Below, piece after piece: positions 62,581 to 64,000 of a stretch of DNA of 64,000 bases. Both the position numbers and the translations under genes were made by a program. The notes under the pieces are model-generated. The model saw nothing but the letters and a program-made list of their open reading frames with translations, had not been told where the DNA came from and made no database searches. Numbering within the stretch: position 1 is the stretch's first letter; each line of letters begins with the position of its first letter. The stretch lies in contig OZ025207.1 in the NCBI GenBank assembly GCA_964019055.1, positions 4,398,501-4,462,500 on the forward strand, in the 5' to 3' direction. Source of the stretch: Anthopleura xanthogrammica (taxonomy: Eukaryota > Cnidaria > Anthozoa > Actiniaria > Actiniidae).

Positions 62581-63983
62581 AATACCGGCCAACAATGTCT
62601 TGAGATAAAAAAAAATGATTTTAAACGATTTTAAACGTTTAAACGTTTCTCTGTAGCATTTTGAATGTTACACGCTTGTTCCATTGTACATGATCACCGT
62701 GCGTCGCTGTTTTTCGCTACAACAAAATCTAACGTTGTGTCCCCAGTGCAAGAAAAGAACTCCTGCGTGTGACGTCGGTTGAGCAGGACAGAGATTCTCA
62801 TCATGATCAAATATCAAGGAAGTCTTTCTCTTTGCTCGAGGCGCAAAAGCGACCAGCAGCATCATTTTACTCCTCACATCTTTACCGCATCTGATAGAGT
62901 GCGCAACTAATATCAGCATCCTGTTATAAGGATTTCAATTCATTAAACAGCGCGCATAAGTCGCGACCTTCCTGTTTCTCCGTCCACCGCCTACGAAAAT
63001 TATCTTTTCCGCATTAGCACTGACATAGAGAGTTGTACTATGCTATTGTCATGGCGACCGCTCGCTCATACATGGACTTGACCTTGACCACGTCAACAGA
63101 TCACAGTAGAACTATAGTAACATTCTATATTTGGGATAACCTGGGGGTAGAGCCAGAAATAGCTAGATAGTTGGTGTGGTGCGTACAGATTATCCTTATA
63201 ACCCTAGCTCCTACTTGCTAGTTTTTTCCTAACAGGGCCAGGGACAGGAAGCCCTGCGCACAGATTGTCTGTGATTTGATTGTATTTTCTATACTGCTTT
63301 TTCTATTATATGAGTTTTAGATTTATAAGTTATACTTATAGATAGTTATACTGTTAAATACCTGTTATACAGCCTAGACATATATATATATTGATTAAAA
63401 AAATTATTTAACTTCGCCTTTTAAAGATGAAATCAGTAATCAGTTTAGAAGGTGCGTAACTGGGAGGGAGAAAATGAAAACAAGAAATAGTGAATTGAAT
63501 GGCGGGGAAACCACAACAGCTTTTGCCAATATCCTGGCTCGGATCCTGTCCTCGGATCCTGGCTCGGATCCTGGCTCAGATCCAGGCTTTCTTGTTAGTT
63601 TGTCTTGTATTATACTTACAATATTTTTTCACTTGCCAAGTAAAACCATGCCTTTTTTCAATGTTTGTAGACTACTCAAATCTGTGTCCTCCTCGAGTGG
63701 TTCCCCTCCAGCACGTGATCACTGTGCTACACGACTCTGTTCTGGGACCACCGTGACATCAGGATAAAAAACACTGCCAGACATCACATGAAATCACGGT
63801 ACTCGGAAAGGATTTTAAAAAAGAGGTACAAGGACCAAAGGGTTGATATGAAACTGACTATTAGTCGCGTGACCTCAAAAGGTGTCAGGATGTATACGTG
63901 TGGCATGGTTACTCATGTAAGAAGTCATGACAATCACATGGAGCTAAGGATCAAAGGTGATTATTAGTTGTTTATATATGTTA

Positions 63984-64000
63984 TCCCATCCATCCATCCA
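63984..64000 (+). repeat. (CATC)n microsatellite cut by the window edge
   Basis: CATCCATCCATCCA runs off the end. Confidence 0.8.

Larger units (their letters stand above)
58550..64000. other. Repeat-rich region without a recognised gene
   Basis: Short inverted-repeat elements, homopolymer C runs (58790, 60405) and a LINE-like tail occupy much of it. No exon chain could be built on either strand. Confidence 0.5.

Overview
The window is AT-rich animal genomic DNA with GT-AG introns and many small transposon-derived repeats. It contains three genes whose exon phases close from start to stop. The intron-dense gene structure, a five-exon Iroquois gene and the abundance of short inverted-repeat elements suit an early-branching or slowly evolving invertebrate. 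An anthozoan cnidarian is my best guess, but that is inference; no species can be fixed from this sequence alone. There is no sign of prokaryotic organisation.

Layout. 1-9.07 kb: no confident gene; repeats and weak exon candidates. 9.07-11.47 kb (minus): a complete five-exon Iroquois-class TALE homeobox gene, 396 aa. 11.47-19.79 kb: gene-poor, with an unidentified frameshifted ORF series (12.36-13.40 kb), trinucleotide microsatellites and one inverted-repeat element. 19.79-45.2 kb (minus): the complete AP1G1 gene (AP-1 adaptor gamma subunit), 23 coding exons, 833 aa. Its last intron is 7.4 kb and holds a young foldback element with identical long arms. Its other introns hold seven same-orientation copies of one dispersed repeat, two SINE copies and numerous hairpin elements. 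47.6-48.1 kb: a probable shared promoter area with a candidate 5' UTR exon for AP1G1. 48.14-50.17 kb (plus): a three-exon gene for a 122-aa basic protein resembling the ribosome-biogenesis factor RBIS (C8orf59). 50.4-52.4 kb: a 33-bp minisatellite, a long hairpin and a 57-bp satellite. 55.9-58.3 kb (minus): a decayed Ty3/Gypsy-type LTR retrotransposon lacking most of reverse transcriptase and the integrase core. 58.4-64 kb: short transposable elements and low-complexity DNA, no confident gene.

The three genes do not form a pathway: a developmental transcription factor, a vesicle-coat subunit and a ribosome-assembly protein. AP1G1 and the RBIS-like gene are head to head and may share a housekeeping promoter. 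The most unusual content is in the repeats: a foldback element whose arms contain a minisatellite, a satellite that also exists as a single dispersed monomer, several near-perfect hairpins in transcribed introns, and a partial duplication of an AP1G1 exon edge.
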